From Symbiodinium natans (taxonomy: Eukaryota > Sar > Dinophyceae > Suessiales > Symbiodiniaceae), in contig CAJNDS010000447.1 of NCBI GenBank assembly GCA_905221605.1, positions 888,889-952,888 of the forward strand: 64,000 nt of DNA. The letters are read 5' to 3'. Positions within the stretch are counted from its first letter, which is position 1; the number at the start of each line of letters is the position of its first letter. The notes beneath the pieces were generated by a model. That model was not told the origin of the DNA and made no database searches. It was given only the letters and a program-made list of their open reading frames with translations. Position numbers and translations under genes: made by a program. Shown here in pieces: positions 61,872 to 64,000 of this stretch.

Positions 61872-63734
61872 ATGGCTGCGCAAGATTATCGACGCGCCGG
61901 TCTGCCAGCTCCCGTGGTCGACTTCGGCATTTACAAGGCTACGATGTTCTGGGGAAACGAGAAGAGCAATCGTTCGCTGGGCAAGATGGCTGAGCGATAC
62001 ACTGTCTGGCTGAAGCTGGACGATGACACGATCGTCGAGGACGTCATCGATTGGCGAGCAGCCGGCGCGGGCCGCAACTGTTACTTCTTCCGAGATCATC
62101 CTCTCGCACTGAAACTCTTCGCAGATGACACGCAGCAGTGGAATCATAACCAGATGGAACAGGAAGCCTTGTGTGAATGGCTGCCGCGGCTGCCGCAGCA
62201 TCTGTCTCCCTTTTTTGGCCGGTACGTGATGTGTCATGACGGGGAAAAGCATCGTCTGGACGCCATACTGGTTGGCAAGCTGGGTCCTACCCTGAGGACA
62301 ATCTTGACTGACATCAGTGACGACGTAGAGGATCCTATCATGGAATACGTCAATGAGCGGACAATGAAAAGGCAAGCTCGGAAACATTTCTTGGAGGTTG
62401 TCTGTGCCTGCGAACGTGCCTTTCACGCTGGCCTGATGTTCTACGCCAACCTGCACATGGACAAAATTTGCCTGGACGAGGTTACCCAGCAGTGGATCTT
62501 TATTGATCTGGAGATATTCCAAAAGGTGCCTCCTCACTTCACGTTTCGGCTAGCGTTGCAAACAGCCGCGAAGTTCCTACTCCGGGGGTTCCTGCATTGA
62601 CCGTGCCGACGACCTTCCCCCATGGTCGGTTGTCGACCTTGTCGACCGTGCAGGTACAGATGACCTCCCCCCATGCAGAAAGCAGCCGTGCCAACATCCC
62701 ACGCGCAGGTACACATGACTCCCCCCCCCCATGGGCGGAAAGCAGCCGTGCGCCGCGGACACTCGCTGCGTCTACCGACCCGGATTGGGATGACATCCCC
62801 CCATGGCACCGACCCGGAATGGGGAGGAGATCCAGCGGTGGCGAGTAGCACCTATTTTGCGCAGGACTGCCCATAAGGGCCCGAGTCATGGTCGCGAATT
62901 AGGGAAGCTCTGGCGCACGCGACTTTGCAAAGACAAAAGCTTACTGCTGCGCTTGTTGCTTCGCTTGGCAGACATATCGCAAACCTTGCAGTTGAGATTT
63001 CGACTTGGCTTCAAACTTTCGCCTCCGGTTGTGCTTGCTGCTCGCGTAACCTGACAGGTCTCTTCCGCTCGCCGAGAGGATGACGGACGGCTAACATGCC
63101 CGCGACTTTGCAAACACAAGAGCTTACGGCTGTGCTTCTTGCTTCAGTTTGCATGCGCATCAGCAGCTCTGGGCTCAGAAACGTGGTCACACTGTATACG
63201 CAAAGAATATATTTGTTATTGAATGCTTCGACGCCATGTCCAGGAAGCTTCCAGATTCGTTGCTCGGAAGCATGACTGGCGCACTGGGCAATCACGATGT
63301 CATCGACGAATTCTCCGTTGCCATGAGAGATCTCGACCAGCACGACCAGCGACACCTCGCGGAGATCGTTGCACTGAATGTTCTGCGCCGACAGCTGACA
63401 AACGAACATGGTGCTCGGGCCCCCGTGACTGACAGGCAAGAGTACCTCATGATCACGGTGAGTTTTCTTCAGTTGACGAGCACGAACGATGTCACCGCCG
63501 GAGGACACGAACTTCAACGATGTGGGCAGCAAGGTCCGGGCGCTTCGAGCTGCAGCAGATGCGCTGAAATACGCAGGGACCACCAGCGCGGACGTCAGCG
63601 GCGATCCTGCTGCTGCTGCCACAGCGTCGCTCGACCAACCTGAGCCCGACCCGGTGCCGCTCATGGCCGAAGCTCCCACGGCCAGCGTATCTTGTACTGA
63701 GAAGCGCAAGAGAAATCCCCCTCCTATCGCCTAA
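61872..63734 (+). CDS. Kinase-like-fold protein, three exons
   Basis: The ATG at 61,872 is in good context (GCCATGG). Exons 61,872-62,525, 63,179-63,457 and 63,504-63,734 (TAA stop) join in phase 0 at both junctions to give 387 residues. Introns: 62,526-63,178 (GT-AG, 653 nt) and 63,458-63,503 (GTGAGT...GGAG, 46 nt). Exon 1 has RNCYFFRDHPLALKLFADD, which resembles the ATP-Lys strand of protein-kinase-like folds (LALKLF), then LVGKLGPTLRTIL (hinge-like), HFLEVVCACERAFHAGLMFY, and ANLHMDKICLDEVTQQW followed by FIDLEIF. The last two resemble the catalytic loop and the metal-binding D-x-E of aminoglycoside-phosphotransferase-type kinases, with Asn where the catalytic Asp is normally found (A-N-L-H-M). 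So it may be a pseudokinase. Exon 2 is helical (CFDAMSRKLPDSLLGSM); exon 3 is Ala/Pro-rich. Function unknown. The fold call is inference; the gene structure is well supported. Confidence 0.7.
62651..62755 (+). repeat. Two-copy ~55-bp repeat inside intron 1
   Basis: CAGGTACASATGACYCCCCC ... AAAGCAGCCGTG occurs twice, at 62,651 and 62,706. The second copy has a longer C run. Confidence 0.7.
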
Positions 63735-63756
63735 GAGCATCTCAAACGACTGGCTG

Positions 63757-63790
63757 GTCGCCTCGACCCGGATTGGGAAGAGGGATGTTG
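63757..63790 (+). repeat. 34-bp repeat after the kinase-like gene
   Basis: Partner of the copy before the gene, 23 bases past the stop codon. Confidence 0.7.
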
Positions 63791-63960
63791 GCCTGTCTCT
63801 GGTGAGTGTACAGGGCTTGTACCTGAGCAGCCACTGATCGGATCGGCCTCTGTTTAAGGCGGCGGTCGCCTTAGTGTCTGTGTGTGCGTGTGCATCGTTG
63901 CGTGTGCGAGTGCGCGGCTGTATTTCTGTGTGCTTCTGGACAGAGCAGACACAAAGAGAT

Positions 63961-63962
<2 letters not shown>

Positions 63963-64000
<38 letters not shown>
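63963..64000 (+). repeat. (GA)n microsatellite at window end
   Basis: Uninterrupted GA dinucleotides run to the last base. 63,791-63,962 shows a TGTGTGCGTG-rich stretch and no gene. Confidence 0.95.

Overview
The window looks like nuclear DNA of a dinoflagellate, most probably from Symbiodiniaceae or a close Suessiales relative. The grounds are: an interstitial array of TTTAGGG telomere-type repeats; genes cut into short exons by small introns with GT-AG and GC-AG ends; retroelement protein families that I recognise as typical of Symbiodinium-like genomes; and very large amounts of simple repeat. It is not bacterial. I see no tRNA, rRNA, CRISPR array or operon. All assignments are by eye from translated sequence.

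Layout. 1-5.9 kb: a non-LTR retrotransposon on the minus strand (ORF2 = endonuclease plus reverse transcriptase; ORF1 = J-domain, zinc-finger and a long Cys/His array). 5.98-7.98 kb: a 34-bp minisatellite split by a telomere-repeat tract, then a 12-bp satellite. 8.1-10.1 kb: two decayed reverse-transcriptase copies facing each other. 10.2-21.3 kb: minisatellite, microsatellites, scattered telomere-like decamers and little recognisable coding sequence. 21.36-22.67 kb (-): exons of a VOC/glyoxalase-like gene. 27.6-29.6 kb (-): a multi-exon cytochrome P450 gene with the ExxR and Cys heme-loop exons present. 31.2-33.3 kb: about 2 kb of simple repeats with strong strand asymmetry. 33.67-36.18 kb (-): a multi-exon, multi-pass membrane protein of a family expanded in dinoflagellates. 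38.4-39.3 kb (-): a retroelement remnant.

39,401-49,989 (-) is a nearly intact Ty1/copia element with 211-bp LTRs that look identical, a 5-bp target duplication (TCAAA), and a gag-pol reading frame broken twice. It carries an N-terminal multi-membrane extension and a roughly 760-residue C-terminal extension. Its coding strand is saturated with AGGA tetramers, even in the non-coding LTRs.

51,481-61,383 (-) is a tyrosine-recombinase (DIRS/PAT-like) retrotransposon with split direct repeats in the order A1 - ORFs - B1A2 - small ORF - B2. It encodes an RS-rich leader, a protein with an apparent ADP-ribosyltransferase fold, a tyrosine recombinase (frameshifted), a CCCH-finger Gag-like protein, a methyltransferase-like domain fused to reverse transcriptase, and RNase H. 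I consider this element and its ART-like ORF the best candidate for a poorly described system.

61.87-63.73 kb (+): a three-exon gene for a kinase-like-fold protein whose introns can be placed exactly because all three exons join in phase 0. The window ends in a GA microsatellite.
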